Shown: positions 31,085-40,875, numbered from the stretch's first letter. The stretch: 64,000 nt of DNA from Streptomyces uncialis (GCF_001905345.1 NZ_LFBV01000007.1:62001-126000); one strand, 5' to 3'. Translations and numbers: made by a program. The notes: a model not told the origin generated them from the sequence alone.

Positions 31085-31513
31085 CGGTGTCGGCCTCGTG
31101 TCGTCCCCCGTCTGACGACACCTCAACAAGCCGCCCGCGCTGCCCCGGGCACCTGGCAGGCTGTCCACTGCTACGCCGGTGACGCGGCTTACGAGTGCGA
31201 CAGCCAGATCGAACACCGCTCCACGCGGTTCGGCCGGCCGCCCGTTCGGTGCCTACCGGGGCGAACCCGGCCCCGCGCCTCATTCGGGACGCCAATCAGC
31301 GGCCTTGGCGACTACGACCTTTTCGCCAGGCCGACCGTGTGCTCTGTGCTTCGGGGGCGCCCGTGGTGAGGGCAGGGGACACCGCCGCGTGATCACGGGG
31401 CAGAGGCTGTGGCCCCGGATCCTGACGGGCTCCCGGGGGCCCTCTGCAGTCCTGAGCGCCTGCCTCGCGGCGACGAGAGCCGGTCCCTCGACACCCTGAG
31501 CCCTGCAGGTTCC
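31085..31513. other. Gene-poor stretch
   Basis: Only short, compositionally random frames are present. I see nothing supportable. Confidence 0.35.
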
Positions 31514-31800
31514 CTACCACGGGTGTCCATGCACGACGGCCGCCGCTTCCCGCAAGCTGCTCCACAGTTCGTCATACGCCGCGCCGTCGTCGGGAGCAGC
31601 CGGGGAAGCGCTCCGGCCGGCATGTTCCCGGCCCCTCTCGTTCACCTCCGGCCACCCGTCATGAGGCTCACGGGACCAGGGAAGGCGCGCCTGCCGGGTG
31701 GAGTTCCGCATACAGCCCGGCGGCCCGCCGCTGTGCTGCACCGAGGTCCGGAGGGAAGTCGTACGGATCGAACGCCCCGGCGGGGTTCGGCCCGGGGCTG
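31514..31800 (-). pseudogene. Frameshifted relic of a small conserved actinomycete protein
   Basis: On the - strand, AFDPYDFPPDLGAAQRRAA (near 31795-31739) and LPWSREPHDGWPEVNERGR (near 31680-31624) lie in different frames. The second continues AAYDELWSSLREAAAVVHGHPW to TAG 31514-31516. Joined, they resemble a common Streptomyces protein of unknown function with a WSREP motif and a C-terminal helix. The gene is broken by at least one frameshift and probably lacks its normal C-terminus. Confidence 0.5.
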
Positions 31801-32187
31801 GGGGTTCTCACCCTCCGAGCCTACGTCGGCGCGTCGGAGCTGAGGCGGGGGTGCTCGCGTGTGTCCGGTACCCGGGGGCACGGGCACGTCGGCAGCGCAA
31901 CTGCGGAGCGTTGTGCCGCCGATGCCGCCCAGTGACGTCACCGGCTGCCCGCACCGCCAGTGGGTGCCGTGAGGCCGGGCCAACGCGGTTGCCGAGGCCG
32001 GCCGAGTTCGCTGGAGGCTTCGGTCACGCGAAGCGCAGCGACTGGGCAGCGGGCTGAGCCGCAATGTGCGGTCTCGGATGCTGCGGATGTTCACCAGGGG
32101 TGACGTCACCGGACGGTGGTGCAGATCCGGATCTGCGTGAACGGCTGACCGTTCTGGCGCTGGCGTCAGGTGGGGCACCCTGGTGCG
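31801..32187. other. Gene-poor stretch
   Basis: No frame on either strand gives recognisable protein. No RNA gene was seen. Confidence 0.35.
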
Positions 32188-32609
32188 ATGGATGATGTCG
32201 AGGCGATATGGCAGTCGTGCCTGTCCGGACTCACGCCGTCGAAGCGAGCCGCGGCGGAGTTGCTCCGGACTCGGTTCGAAGCCCTTGGTGCGGCTGACGC
32301 ACAGAGGAGGTGCTGGCCAGCAGCTCGGAGCCGTTGATGGCGAAGGAGGTGGCCACGGCCGTCACGGACGGGTACCTCTCGCTCAAGCCGACCGTTGCCC
32401 TGGTCCGTGATGCCCTGAACTCGCATATCGGCAAGGGCCGGGCTGAACGGGAGTCGCGGCAGAAGGTGGTCTGGTACACCGCGACAGAGGCCGGTGCGAA
32501 GGCGGCAGCCAACGGTGCAGAGGGGACATCGGCATCCGAGCGTGCTACCGCTAACGAGCCGGAGCAGGCCACGCCCGTGCCCGCGGGGGAAGAGGCTGCA
32601 GCCTCCTGA
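32188..32609 (+). pseudogene. Small winged-helix-like protein split by a frameshift
   Basis: ATG 32188 opens MDDVEAIWQSCLSGLTPSKR and continues to an Ala-Asp-Ala-Gln near 32303. It then goes out of phase and stops at TGA 32335-32337. The continuation (VLASSSEPLMAKEVATAV, then TDGYLSLKPTVALVRDAL, then GRAERESRQKVVWYTA) is in the next frame from 32310 to 32609. One missing base near 32304 explains both. Alternatively they are two coupled genes, since ATG 32337 overlaps the TGA. The second half looks like a winged helix. The tail is Ala/Glu-rich. The exact family is unknown. Confidence 0.5.
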
Positions 32610-33217
32610 CACCTCATGGACGGCGCAGTGCCTTCATGCGGAGGTCACGCGGAAGGTCGGTGTGCGGGAAGGATCCCGTAGCCCGGGCAGTGGGTGGGGA
32701 GCGGGCCAGGTCGGCCGTTCCCCACACCCCTTTTCAAGTGACGGGTCCAGAACTCGGCGTCACTCCGAAGAGCGCGGTCGCGAATGCTGATCGGGGATCC
32801 GAGTGTGCGGGTGGTGAGATCCTGACCTGTGGCGTTGGCTGGTGAGCGCTGCTGATGGCGGGCCCGGTCACCAGAGCACGAGACGAGTCATTCCGATATC
32901 TACTTGGAGTTCCGATGTCAGAGCTGGACTGGTCGCCAGGCTCACGCCGGGGGCGAGATCGACACCTGGCTCGCTCGTCAGTGGCTTCGTCATGGCGTGG
33001 ATGGCGACGAGGACATGCCCGCGGTCCGATGACCAGACGAGTCATGTGAAGGTGCCGCCGTCCGCGTTGCCCAGCGCATCCTTGCGAGCTGGTCCCATGC
33101 GGCGTGAGGTCTGGGGAATCCGGCAGCCGATCCCTGCGGAAGCAGTTTTCTTCGGTGAGCCCCAGGTAGAGGGGTCACCGAAGCACGGCACGAACAAGGA
33201 GAGAGGCGAGAGTTCAC
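32610..33217. other. Gene-poor stretch with a short unplaced coding-like fragment
   Basis: Around 32937-33031 one + strand frame reads AHAGGEIDTWLARQWLRHGV and stops shortly after. It looks protein-like but is too short to assign and has no start. Nothing else is supportable. Confidence 0.3.
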
Positions 33218-33874
33218 ATGAGCGCCGGGAACCGCTGGGACTGGGCCTGCGGCGAGTTGCTGTCCTTCAACCTCATCCGCGGCCGTAGCGTGGACGATGT
33301 CCTGCGGTGCTACGGCGCGGATCCTTCCCAGGCCCGGACGTTGAGGCGGCGGGAGTCGGACGAGGCCTTTGGGCCCCCGCATGACAAGGGGACGGTCCTG
33401 CGCGCGGGACGGGCCGGTGACTGGTCGTTCTGCATGGAGACCTGGTGGTTTCCGGCGGGGTCCGACCTCGTACTGCTGCGGAGGCTCTCCGAAGGCACAG
33501 ATGCCATCCACTGCTTCCGCAACCTCGAGGGAGGGAGGTCCGTGCGGCATGTGCGAGACGGCCGGACGATGGAGAGCTTCGAGCTGGGCATGGAGCCCCT
33601 GGCTGAAGAAGAAGCACCTCTGGGTCTGCACCGGGCATTCGAGCAGCTCGCGGCACAGCGGGCGTATGGCGATGACGGCCACGACGAGATCTGGTGCGTC
33701 CTGAGTGAGGTGACCGGAGTTCCCCTGGACACCACGCTGGTCAACGGCCCGCTGCCCACGCTCATGCTGCCGCCCGGGACGAACACGCACAGATCCGGGG
33801 AGTACGAACCCCCCGCCCCCGCGACGGGCAGGCCCGGGCTCGGCCCGCGGATCGGCGAGCTTCCGTCCGGGTGA
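33218..33874 (+). CDS. DUF6461-like protein
   Basis: This 218-residue cytoplasmic protein starts at ATG 33218, preceded by GAGAG. The pattern FNLIRGRSVDDVLRCYGADP, then DWSFCMETWWFPAGSDLVLLRRLSEGTDA, then EIWCVLSEVTGVPLDTTLVNGPL matches the layout of actinomycete DUF6461 proteins: an N-terminal FxLVRGxxxxEVLxRLG motif, a central W-rich strand and a C-terminal TGV..TPELLxGPL motif. The function is unknown. These proteins are common near polymorphic toxin and mobile regions in actinomycetes. It has no operon partner here, being flanked by decayed DNA. Confidence 0.65.
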   Translation: MSAGNRWDWACGELLSFNLIRGRSVDDVLRCYGADPSQARTLRRRESDEAFGPPHDKGTVLRAGRAGDWSFCMETWWFPAGSDLVLLRRLSEGTDAIHCFRNLEGGRSVRHVRDGRTMESFELGMEPLAEEEAPLGLHRAFEQLAAQRAYGDDGHDEIWCVLSEVTGVPLDTTLVNGPLPTLMLPPGTNTHRSGEYEPPAPATGRPGLGPRIGELPSG

Positions 33875-34122
33875 GCCGCTCCGGGCTGGGGGCGGTGCGG
33901 TCGACGGCAGCGGGCGCCTGGGGGAGAGGAAGGCAGATCCGGTCGGCGACCTCGTTCGCAGTGAGGTGGGTGACCTTGACGCGCAGTACGGGGGCAGCGC
34001 GGTGGCTGGGAGCGTTACTGCCGGCCAGTCCGGGCCTGCCGCGAGTGTCGGCCCTGTCCTCTACCGTTGTCGGAGCGGGCTGCGCTCCCCGCGCCCGGCT
34101 CAAGTTCGACCGTCGTGGCCGG

Positions 34123-34900
34123 TCACGTGCCTGCCTCCTGCCGGGTGCCGTGGGTGCGGTCGTGCTGCTCGCGGGAGATGTCGGCGAGCATCCGGTGGAG
34201 GTCGTCGAGGGGGTCTCGCCGAACTGGTGGCCGGTGGTGAAGTTGAACTCGTCGCGGCCGCGCATGGCTTCGTCGGCGCCGTGGGCGGTCAGGTCGACGT
34301 CGCTGTAGGTCTGCATCGCGAGGGGGTCGTATCCCTGGTTGACGAGTTCGTCGAAGACGGGGGAGCCGGGGTAGGGGCGGAAGGTGAAGGCCGAGGCGCG
34401 GAAGGTGCCGGGCAGCCGGTCCGACAGGCCCCGTAACTCCTTGATGTGCCGGATCGTCTGTCCGGCTTCCTCACGGGATTCGCCGGGATAGCCGAGGATG
34501 AAGTACCCCTTCACACGGATGCCGTGCTCAAGGAGGCGGCGGGTGACGTTCAGTGTCATCCCGGGTGTGATCCGTTTGTCCATGGCGGCGAGGATCGTGC
34601 GGGCCCCGGACTCGATGCCGAGGGCGACTTCCCGCAGCCCGTTGCTCCGTGTCGCGGCGAGGACGCCGTCGTCCTCACGGTCAAGCACGTTGATGCGGCC
34701 GGTGGCGTCCCACACGTACCGGTCGCCGATCCGTGTATCGGTGAACGCCCTGAGCGCGGGGTGGATGACCCGGCGGGCGCCCAGGAACAGGTCGTCGACG
34801 GCGCGGAACGCGCTGACACCGTGTTCGTCGTGGAGCTGGTCCATCTCGGCGATGATGTCGTAGGGGTCCGACCGCGCTGGGTCGGGTTCAACCGGTCCCC
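34123..34900 (-). pseudogene. Truncated, frameshifted cobalamin-dependent-type radical SAM protein
   Basis: The - strand frame from about 34895 carries DPYDIIAEMDQLHDEHGVSA, DDLFLGARRVIHPALRAF, ALGIESGARTILAAMDKR and VKGYFILGYPGESREEAGQT, typical of the second half of B12-binding/radical SAM enzymes. The N-terminal B12 domain and the CxxxCxxC cluster motif are absent. After TTGHQFGETP (near 34210) a missing base shifts the natural end (LDDLHRMLADISREQHDR, then THGTRQEAGT) into another frame, which ends at 34123. Without the iron-sulfur site it cannot be active. Confidence 0.7.
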
Positions 34901-35859
34901 GGGGGCCAGATCCAGCTGCGAGCACCGCGGCAACCGCGGCCGGCACGGACGACGAGGAGTGAACTCTCCATGCTGCCGTGGGGCAGCGCAGGATGTCACC
35001 ACCGTCCGGTGCCACCCCACCGCCCGGTGAGGGCCGGCACCGGCTGGGGGAAATCCTGCTGTTCGGCCGGTTGGCGGTGTCCCGGGAGAGGCAGCGCCGC
35101 ATCGCGCCGGTCCGGATGGGTCTCGGGCCGGACCGATGTGCTCGATCCGCGCGGCGCGGATCGTCGCCCCTGCCTCGGCACCGGAGTGAGGACCACCAGC
35201 GGCGGCAGCACTGGGTGCAGCGTCACCAGGACGGACACGGTGGCCGCCTTCTGCGCTAGGGAAGCGATCACCCGCTGCGCCTCGGCCTCCAGATCGGCCA
35301 TCGCCTGCGCACCGTTGTCGGCGGGCGTCATCCGGCTGGTGATGCAGGGCATCGACGGTTTGAGGCACTCACGCGGGATCTCGGCTGAGGGCCGATGCGG
35401 TTCAGCCGGCCCCGCTGGTCGGGACTGGTGTCGGTCCTGCCGGCTCACCTTCTACAGGAGATCCGCTCACGGCAGACAGGAAAGAACGGCCGAGGAGTGG
35501 ATCTCGCGTGGCGAAGCATGTCAACGTACAACCCCCCAGCTGTTGCTGCCGATACTCCGGCGTGGGTCGCACCCTCCCTCACGTCTCCATCCCCGTTCGT
35601 TTCCGTGGCTGAATTGACCCGTTCGACGTGCTCACGGCTCCCGCATTTCAGTGCCCACAGGTGGTATAGCCGACGATCCCCGGTTCGCGAAATCGGGGAT
35701 CCCCCGGACTCTTGTCTCTGTTCGCGCAGCCCTGCCTGGCGGTGGAGCCGCGCGGGGTCCACCCCCTGCATGCGCTACGCCTCTGACTTCGGAGGCATCT
35801 CCTGTGTTCGTAGCCGAACACATGCCTGCCGCACGCAGCCGAAACCGAGGAAGAGAAGC
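34901..35859. other. Gene-poor stretch upstream of excisionase
   Basis: The only protein-like fragment is on the - strand near 35352-35230 (MPCITSRMTPADNGAQAM, then LEAEAQRVIASLAQKAATV), which degenerates downstream. I recognise no gene. The promoter for the excisionase-integrase pair must lie at the right end of this stretch. Confidence 0.35.
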
Positions 35860-36057
35860 ATGGCCCGTCCCCCTGCATTGAAACTCGCCGAGGTGCTTGC
35901 GGAGATCCGCATGAGTCCGTCGGCGTTCTACCGCATGCGTGCCCGAGGGCAGGCGCCCCGCATGATCAAGCTGCCCAATGGTGAACTCCGCTGTCGCCGT
36001 TCGGATTTGGATTCCTGGTGGCAGGTATGTGAAAGGAATTCTGAAACGTGGCGATGA
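35860..36057 (+). CDS. Excisionase-like small HTH DNA-binding protein
   Basis: This 65-residue protein starts at ATG 35860 with GAGGAAGAG upstream. Its single winged/MerR-like helix-turn-helix reads LAEVLAEIRMSPSAFYRMRARG, then PRMIKLPNGELRCRRSDLDSWW. This is the HTH_17/AlpA-type fold used by excisionases of actinomycete integrative elements. It overlaps the integrase start by 10 bp, the usual xis-int arrangement, and probably directs excision or represses its own promoter. Confidence 0.8.
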   Translation: MARPPALKLAEVLAEIRMSPSAFYRMRARGQAPRMIKLPNGELRCRRSDLDSWWQVCERNSETWR

Positions 36058-37442
36058 GCTACAACGTCCGCTTCTGGGAAATTCGTGAGCGCCCCGGCCG
36101 GAGTACCCGATTTCAGGTGCGGTGGACGGTCAACGGACGTGAGAAGTCGGAATCGTTCAGCACCACAGGGCTGGCCGAGAGCAGGCGTGCGAAACTCATG
36201 ACCACGGCACGCGAGGGCGAGCCGTTCGACGAGCACACAGGGCTGCCCGCGTCCGAGCTCCGGGCGATCAGGCAGCGGACGACCTGGTACGACCTCGCCC
36301 ACGACTACCTCGACCAACGGTGGGACCGCACTCCGGGCAACACGCGCCAGACCCTCGCCGACGCCTTCGCCACCATCACACCCGCCCTGGTCCCTCCCGG
36401 CGCAACCTACCCGGAGCCGAGGGTGCTGCGCCGCGCCTTGTACTCATGGGCGTTCAACAAGAATGCCTGGGACCGGGAGCCCGGCGACGAGTGGCGCGGA
36501 GCGCTGGGCTGGATCAAACGCCACTCCCTGCCCGTCAGTGCCCTGGAGGAGGCTGATGTGCTGCGACGTGCGCTGAACGCCCTGTGCCGCAAGCTGGACG
36601 GCAGCCCGGCCGCAGCGAGAACCGCACGCCGCAAAAGAGCAGCCTTCAACGAAGTCCTCAACACCGCAGTCGAAAAGGGCTACTTCGTCAAGAACCCTCT
36701 CAACGGAATCAGGTGGAGCGCTCCGCCTGTCAACGAGGAGGTGGACCCGGTTGCCGTACCCAACCCGGGCCAGGTCGTGCGGCTGCTCGCGGCGGTCGGC
36801 CGGCAGCGCGGGCGAGGTCCGCATCTGGAGGCATTTTTCGGCTGTATGTACTACGCCGCAATGAGGCCCGCCGAGGTGAACCACCTCCGGCTCGACCAGT
36901 GCCATCTGCCGGCCACCGGGTGGGGGATGCTGAACCTGTCGGGCGGTGTCGTGACCGCGGGAAAGGACTGGACGGACGACGGCGCCGTCCACGAAGTGCA
37001 TCCGCTCAAGCGCCGCGCGGCCAAAGCGACCCGCCCCGTACCGGTCCCGCCGCCATTCGTTCGCATACTCCTCACGCACGTCGAACGGTTCGGTGTGACA
37101 CCGGACGGTCGGCTCTTCCGGAACGAGGCCGGCAATTACGTGGACCCTGCCGCCTACGGCTTGACCTGGGCCAAGGCGCGCAAGGCGGCCCTGACCCGGA
37201 CCGAGCACGCCTCCGGCCTCGCGAAGCGGCCCTACGACCTCCGGCACGCCGGGATCTCGTTCTGGCTGTACTCCGGGGTCGACCCGGCCGAATGCGCCCG
37301 CCGCGCAGGACAGAGCATCCAGGTGCTGTTCCGCCACTACGCCAAGTTCCTGGACGGAGTCCAGGAACAGTCCAACCGCCTCATCGAACAGTCCATGCAG
37401 GAGTGGGACCGTCTCGGCCGCGGCGTCCCGCCTGCCGAATGA
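36048..37442 (+). CDS. Site-specific tyrosine recombinase (integrase)
   Basis: This 464-residue protein has GTG 36048 preceded by AAAGGA; ATG 36054, overlapping the xis stop as ATGA, is an alternative. An N-terminal SAM-like core-binding region lies at about residues 80-220. The catalytic domain shows Arg in YYAAMRPAEVNHLRL (near 275), Lys in the following beta-turn region, YDLRHAGISFWLYSG (an HxxR-type box with Tyr in place of the first His), AGQSIQVLFRHYAKFL with the candidate nucleophile Tyr, and a Glu/Gln-rich tail. It would integrate or excise an element at a specific att site. It lies 162 bp from the stop codon of the aldehyde dehydrogenase gene and points towards it, so the att site may be at or near that 3' end (inference). 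No tRNA gene was seen nearby. Confidence 0.9.
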   Translation: MAMSYNVRFWEIRERPGRSTRFQVRWTVNGREKSESFSTTGLAESRRAKLMTTAREGEPFDEHTGLPASELRAIRQRTTWYDLAHDYLDQRWDRTPGNTRQTLADAFATITPALVPPGATYPEPRVLRRALYSWAFNKNAWDREPGDEWRGALGWIKRHSLPVSALEEADVLRRALNALCRKLDGSPAAARTARRKRAAFNEVLNTAVEKGYFVKNPLNGIRWSAPPVNEEVDPVAVPNPGQVVRLLAAVGRQRGRGPHLEAFFGCMYYAAMRPAEVNHLRLDQCHLPATGWGMLNLSGGVVTAGKDWTDDGAVHEVHPLKRRAAKATRPVPVPPPFVRILLTHVERFGVTPDGRLFRNEAGNYVDPAAYGLTWAKARKAALTRTEHASGLAKRPYDLRHAGISFWLYSGVDPAECARRAGQSIQVLFRHYAKFLDGVQEQSNRLIEQSMQEWDRLGRGVPPAE

Positions 37443-37604
37443 GCCCCGAACCTGGACCGGAAATAGACCGGAACAGCTGGTCGCAGGTGGGATAGGGGCG
37501 GGATGAAGCGGGAGTTACGGAAGATTCCGGACTCCCCTGTTAGAGAAATGGCTGGGCTGCTCCTGATCGGTAAAAGACCAGGTCAGATGCTATCTCGCAG
37601 GCGT

Positions 37605-39128
37605 CTAGAAGAAGCCCAGCTTCTTCGGTGAATATGACACAAGCAAGTTCTTCGTCTGCTGGTAATGGTCCAGCATCATCTTGTGTGTCTCCCGGCCGAT
37701 GCCTGACTGCTTGTAGCCGCCGAAAGCGGCGTGCGCGGGGTAGGCGTGGTAGCAGTTCGTCCAGACCCGGCCTGCCTGGATGGCGCGTCCTGCCCGGTAC
37801 GCGGTGTTGACGTCTCGGGTCCATACGCCCGCGCCCAGCCCGTAGAGGGTGTCGTTCGCCGTCTTGATGGCATCGTCGAAGTCCGTGAACGACGTCACGG
37901 CGACCACCGGCCCGAAGATCTCCTCCTGGAAGACGCGCATCCGGTTGTCACCCTGGAAGATCGTGGGCTGGACGTAGTACCCGCCGGCCAACTCGCCCTC
38001 GTACTCGACGCGCTGGCCTCCGGTGAGCACCTTGGCGCCCTCCTGCTGGCCGATGTCCAGGTACGAAAGGATCTTCTGGAGCTGATCGTTGGAAGCCTGG
38101 GCCCCGATCATCGTGCCGGTGTCCAGGGGATGACCTGGGACGATGGCCTCGGTCCTGGCGATCGCCGCTTCGAGGAACTCGTTGTAGTGACCCTGCTGGA
38201 TCAGCGCGCGCGAAGGGCAGGTGCAGACCTCGCCCTGGTTCAGCGCGAACATGGTGAATCCCTCGACTGCCTTGTCCCGGAAATCGTCGTCGTGCGCCCA
38301 TACGTCGTCGAAGAAGATGTTCGGGCTCTTGCCGCCGAGCTCCAGTGTCACCGGCTTGATGTTCTCGGAGGCGTACTGCATGATCAGCCGCCCCGTTGTC
38401 GTCTCGCCGGTGAAGGCGACCTTGGCGACGCGCGCACTTGACGCCAGCGGCTTGCCCGCTTCCACACCGAACCCGTTGACGATGTTCACCACACCCGGCG
38501 GCAACAGATCCGCGATCAGACTCATCCAGAAATGGATCGACGCCGGGGTCTGCTCCGCGGGCTTGATGACCACCGCGTTGCCAGCGGCGAGCGCGGGCGC
38601 CAGCTTCCAGGTCGCCATGAGGATCGGGAAGTTCCAGGGGATGATCTGGGCCACCACTCCGAGCGGTTCATGGAAGTGATACGCCACCGTGTCGTCGTCG
38701 ACCTCGCTCAGCGCACCTTCCTGAGCGCGGATCGCTCCCGCGAAATAGCGGAAGTGGTCGATCGCCAGCGGAATGTCCGCCGCCAGCGTCTCACGCACCG
38801 GCTTGCCGTTCTCCCAGCTCTCCGCGACCGCCAGAGCCTCAAGATTGGCTTCCATCCGCTCGGCGATCCGCAACAGGATGTTCGACCGATCGGTGGCCGA
38901 GGTGCGCCCCCAGGCCGGGGCGGCCGCGTGCGCCGCGTCGAGCGCCTTCTCCACGTCCTCAGCTGTTCCCCGCGCGACCTCCGTGAAGACCTGGCCGTTG
39001 ACGGGACTCGGGTTCTCGAAGTACTGCCCCCGGGCCGGGGCGACGTACTCTCCGCCGATGAAGTGGTCGTATCGGCTCAGGTATGTGACGACGGAACCTT
39101 CACTGCCGGGCGCTGCGTATCGCGTCAT
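37605..39128 (-). CDS. NAD(P)-dependent aldehyde dehydrogenase (ExaC/AldA type)
   Basis: This 507-residue cytoplasmic enzyme oxidises aldehydes such as acetaldehyde to acids. The full family layout is present: PWNFPILMATWKLAPALAAGN, the cofactor motif FTGETTTGRL near 245, general-base Glu in LELGGKSPNIFF near 270, and a nucleophile region reading NQGEVCTCPSRAL with Cys near 305. The C-terminal segment is EIFGPVVAVTSF...GIGRETHKMMLDHYQQTKNLLVSYSPKKLGFF, close to bacterial ethanol-pathway ALDHs. Length is normal, and the ribosome binding region AGGGAGAGG lies upstream of ATG 39128. The GAF/winged-helix regulator gene lies 313 bp upstream on the same strand and probably controls it. The 3' end faces the integrase gene. 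Confidence 0.95.
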   Translation of the reverse strand: MTRYAAPGSEGSVVTYLSRYDHFIGGEYVAPARGQYFENPSPVNGQVFTEVARGTAEDVEKALDAAHAAAPAWGRTSATDRSNILLRIAERMEANLEALAVAESWENGKPVRETLAADIPLAIDHFRYFAGAIRAQEGALSEVDDDTVAYHFHEPLGVVAQIIPWNFPILMATWKLAPALAAGNAVVIKPAEQTPASIHFWMSLIADLLPPGVVNIVNGFGVEAGKPLASSARVAKVAFTGETTTGRLIMQYASENIKPVTLELGGKSPNIFFDDVWAHDDDFRDKAVEGFTMFALNQGEVCTCPSRALIQQGHYNEFLEAAIARTEAIVPGHPLDTGTMIGAQASNDQLQKILSYLDIGQQEGAKVLTGGQRVEYEGELAGGYYVQPTIFQGDNRMRVFQEEIFGPVVAVTSFTDFDDAIKTANDTLYGLGAGVWTRDVNTAYRAGRAIQAGRVWTNCYHAYPAHAAFGGYKQSGIGRETHKMMLDHYQQTKNLLVSYSPKKLGFF

Positions 39129-39441
39129 GCCGACCTGCCTCTCCCTGCTTCCTGAAGCCGCTGACCGTAGTTGGGCAGCGCTCGACCGAGGCTAGAGAAG
39201 TGGAGGTTGCGATCGCGTTGCGGTGTTCCAAAGGCTCGCTGCGCCCCTTTCGTTTGTCTTCTTCCGGTCCCTCTCTGGAGCACACCCACCACGAATGGGT
39301 ACGAGGTGCCACCCGGCCGAGCGGTCCGGGCGTCGTCGCGGTGCTGTCGCGACGCTGTCCGCTTGGCGGTCGGCCCGGTCGGCCCTCCTGCCCGTCTGTT
39401 CTACGGGCGCTGACACGGCGCGGTGTATCCGCCTGTTGACC
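39129..39441. promoter_or_regulatory. Region between regulator and aldehyde dehydrogenase
   Basis: These 313 bp hold no gene and probably contain the aldehyde dehydrogenase promoter and any site for the upstream regulator. I could not pick out a clear -35/-10 pair or a strong palindrome. Confidence 0.35.
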
Positions 39442-40875
39442 TCATTGCCAGGATCGGACGCGAGGCGGCGCCTCTGGCGCCCTGTCGGATCGGCCGGTGG
39501 GAGCGGCCAGTTCGCTCTCCAGTTCCGCGATCCGCGCCGCCACCGTGGGCGTGGGCCTGGCGGCCCCGAGTGCCTGCCATACGGCCAGATCATCCGCACC
39601 CCACGGCGCGTGCGCCCAGTCCGCGAGCAGATCGGGGTCGCTCCGTGCGATCAGTGAGGCACGCACACCCTCGGCGATCCTCCGGCGCAGCCGCACGACT
39701 GCCGGCGCTCGTGACCCGGGCAGCAGAGGCCCGGCGTACGATGCCGCTGCCGCGGAGATCGCCCCAGCCCCCAGGCGGCGTTCGACGGTTGTGATGTCGG
39801 ATTCCACCGGGAGCGCGAACCGATATGGCCGCGATGCCACCACATCGGGCCCCAGGACGCGTCGTAACCGCGCCAGCTCTGCCCGGAGCGTCACGGGCGT
39901 CACCGACTCGTCCTCGTAGAGCCCGCACAGGAGCTCATCGCCGGTCATGCCCTCCGGGTGCGTCGCCAGCAGCACCAGGATCTCGCTGTGCCGTCGACTG
40001 AGGCGCAGCTTCTTCCCACCGACCAGTAGTAACGCCTCGTCACGGCCGAGTGCGGTCAGTTCCGCGATCCCGGATCGCTCCGGGACGGGAGCCAGCAACG
40101 CGAGCTGCGACTCGGCAGCTCGCGCCACCGCTTGCACGAACGCGAGGCTGTGCGGATGGGCCAGCCTGTTCCCCCCGGTGATGTCCACGGCACCCAGCAG
40201 CCGCCCGGTGTGCGGATCGTGCACCGGCGCGGCGGCGCAAGTCCACTGCTGGACCGTGCGGGTGAAGTGCTCGGTGGCGAAGACCTGTACCGGCCGGTCC
40301 TCGGTGAGTGCGGTGCCGGGAGCGTTGGTGCCCATCGCCGATTCGGCCCAACGGGCCCCCGGGACGAAGTTCATCCGTCCCGCCTTTCGCCGAGCCCCCG
40401 GGTGGCCCTCGACCCACATCAGCCTGGCGTTGGCGTCGCACACCGCGAGCAGATGCTCGCCATCGTGGGCGAAGCTTCCGGTCAACTCGCGCAGCAACGG
40501 CATCACACGCGCGAGCGGGTGTTCCGCACGGTACGACCCGAGGTCGTCGTCCGGTATCTCGACCGTGGCCGACACGCTGTCCGGGCTGACCCTGGCTCGC
40601 GCCGACCGCCTCCACGACGCGGCGATCACCTCTCGCACCGGCTCGGCGAAGGTCCCGGACGACGTGAACCTCTGGTGGGCAATGCGTACCATCCGCAATC
40701 GCTCCCGAGGGTCCGCCCCCGGTTCCAGTGCCACCCATGGATCGGACAAGTCACCCTCCCCGCACGGTGATGCGGCCCCTGTCATCGTTGCCGTGTCATG
40801 GATCAGCGGCAAGCGTTGCGCCGTCACCGACGACATCCTTCCGCCATGTCCCTCCTCCTCACCCTTCTCGCTCAT
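39442..40875 (-). CDS. GAF-domain transcriptional regulator with winged-helix/BTAD-like C-terminus
   Basis: This 477-residue protein starts at ATG 40875; ATG 40836 is possible, and ribosome binding sites are weak for both. The N-terminal half resembles AcoR-type sensors: RIAHQRFTSSGTFAEPVREVIAASWRRSARA, then a GAF domain (LLAVCDANARLMWVEGHPG, GTNAPGTALTEDRPVQVFATEHF, CAAAPVHDPHTGRLLGAVDI). There is no sigma-54 AAA+ domain. The C-terminal half has a winged helix (LRLSRRHSEILVLLATHPEG, then TPVTLRAELARLRRVLG) and a BTAD-like helical end (ERRLGAGAISAAAASYAG), recalling SARP-type activators. It is likely to sense a small metabolite, perhaps an aldehyde or alcohol, and regulate the downstream aldehyde dehydrogenase. 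Confidence 0.8.
   Translation of the reverse strand: MSEKGEEEGHGGRMSSVTAQRLPLIHDTATMTGAASPCGEGDLSDPWVALEPGADPRERLRMVRIAHQRFTSSGTFAEPVREVIAASWRRSARARVSPDSVSATVEIPDDDLGSYRAEHPLARVMPLLRELTGSFAHDGEHLLAVCDANARLMWVEGHPGARRKAGRMNFVPGARWAESAMGTNAPGTALTEDRPVQVFATEHFTRTVQQWTCAAAPVHDPHTGRLLGAVDITGGNRLAHPHSLAFVQAVARAAESQLALLAPVPERSGIAELTALGRDEALLLVGGKKLRLSRRHSEILVLLATHPEGMTGDELLCGLYEDESVTPVTLRAELARLRRVLGPDVVASRPYRFALPVESDITTVERRLGAGAISAAAASYAGPLLPGSRAPAVVRLRRRIAEGVRASLIARSDPDLLADWAHAPWGADDLAVWQALGAARPTPTVAARIAELESELAAPTGRSDRAPEAPPRVRSWQ

Noticed and set aside
35230..35352. A short protein-like - strand fragment upstream of the excisionase
   Set aside because: It degenerates within about 40 residues and has no convincing start or family.
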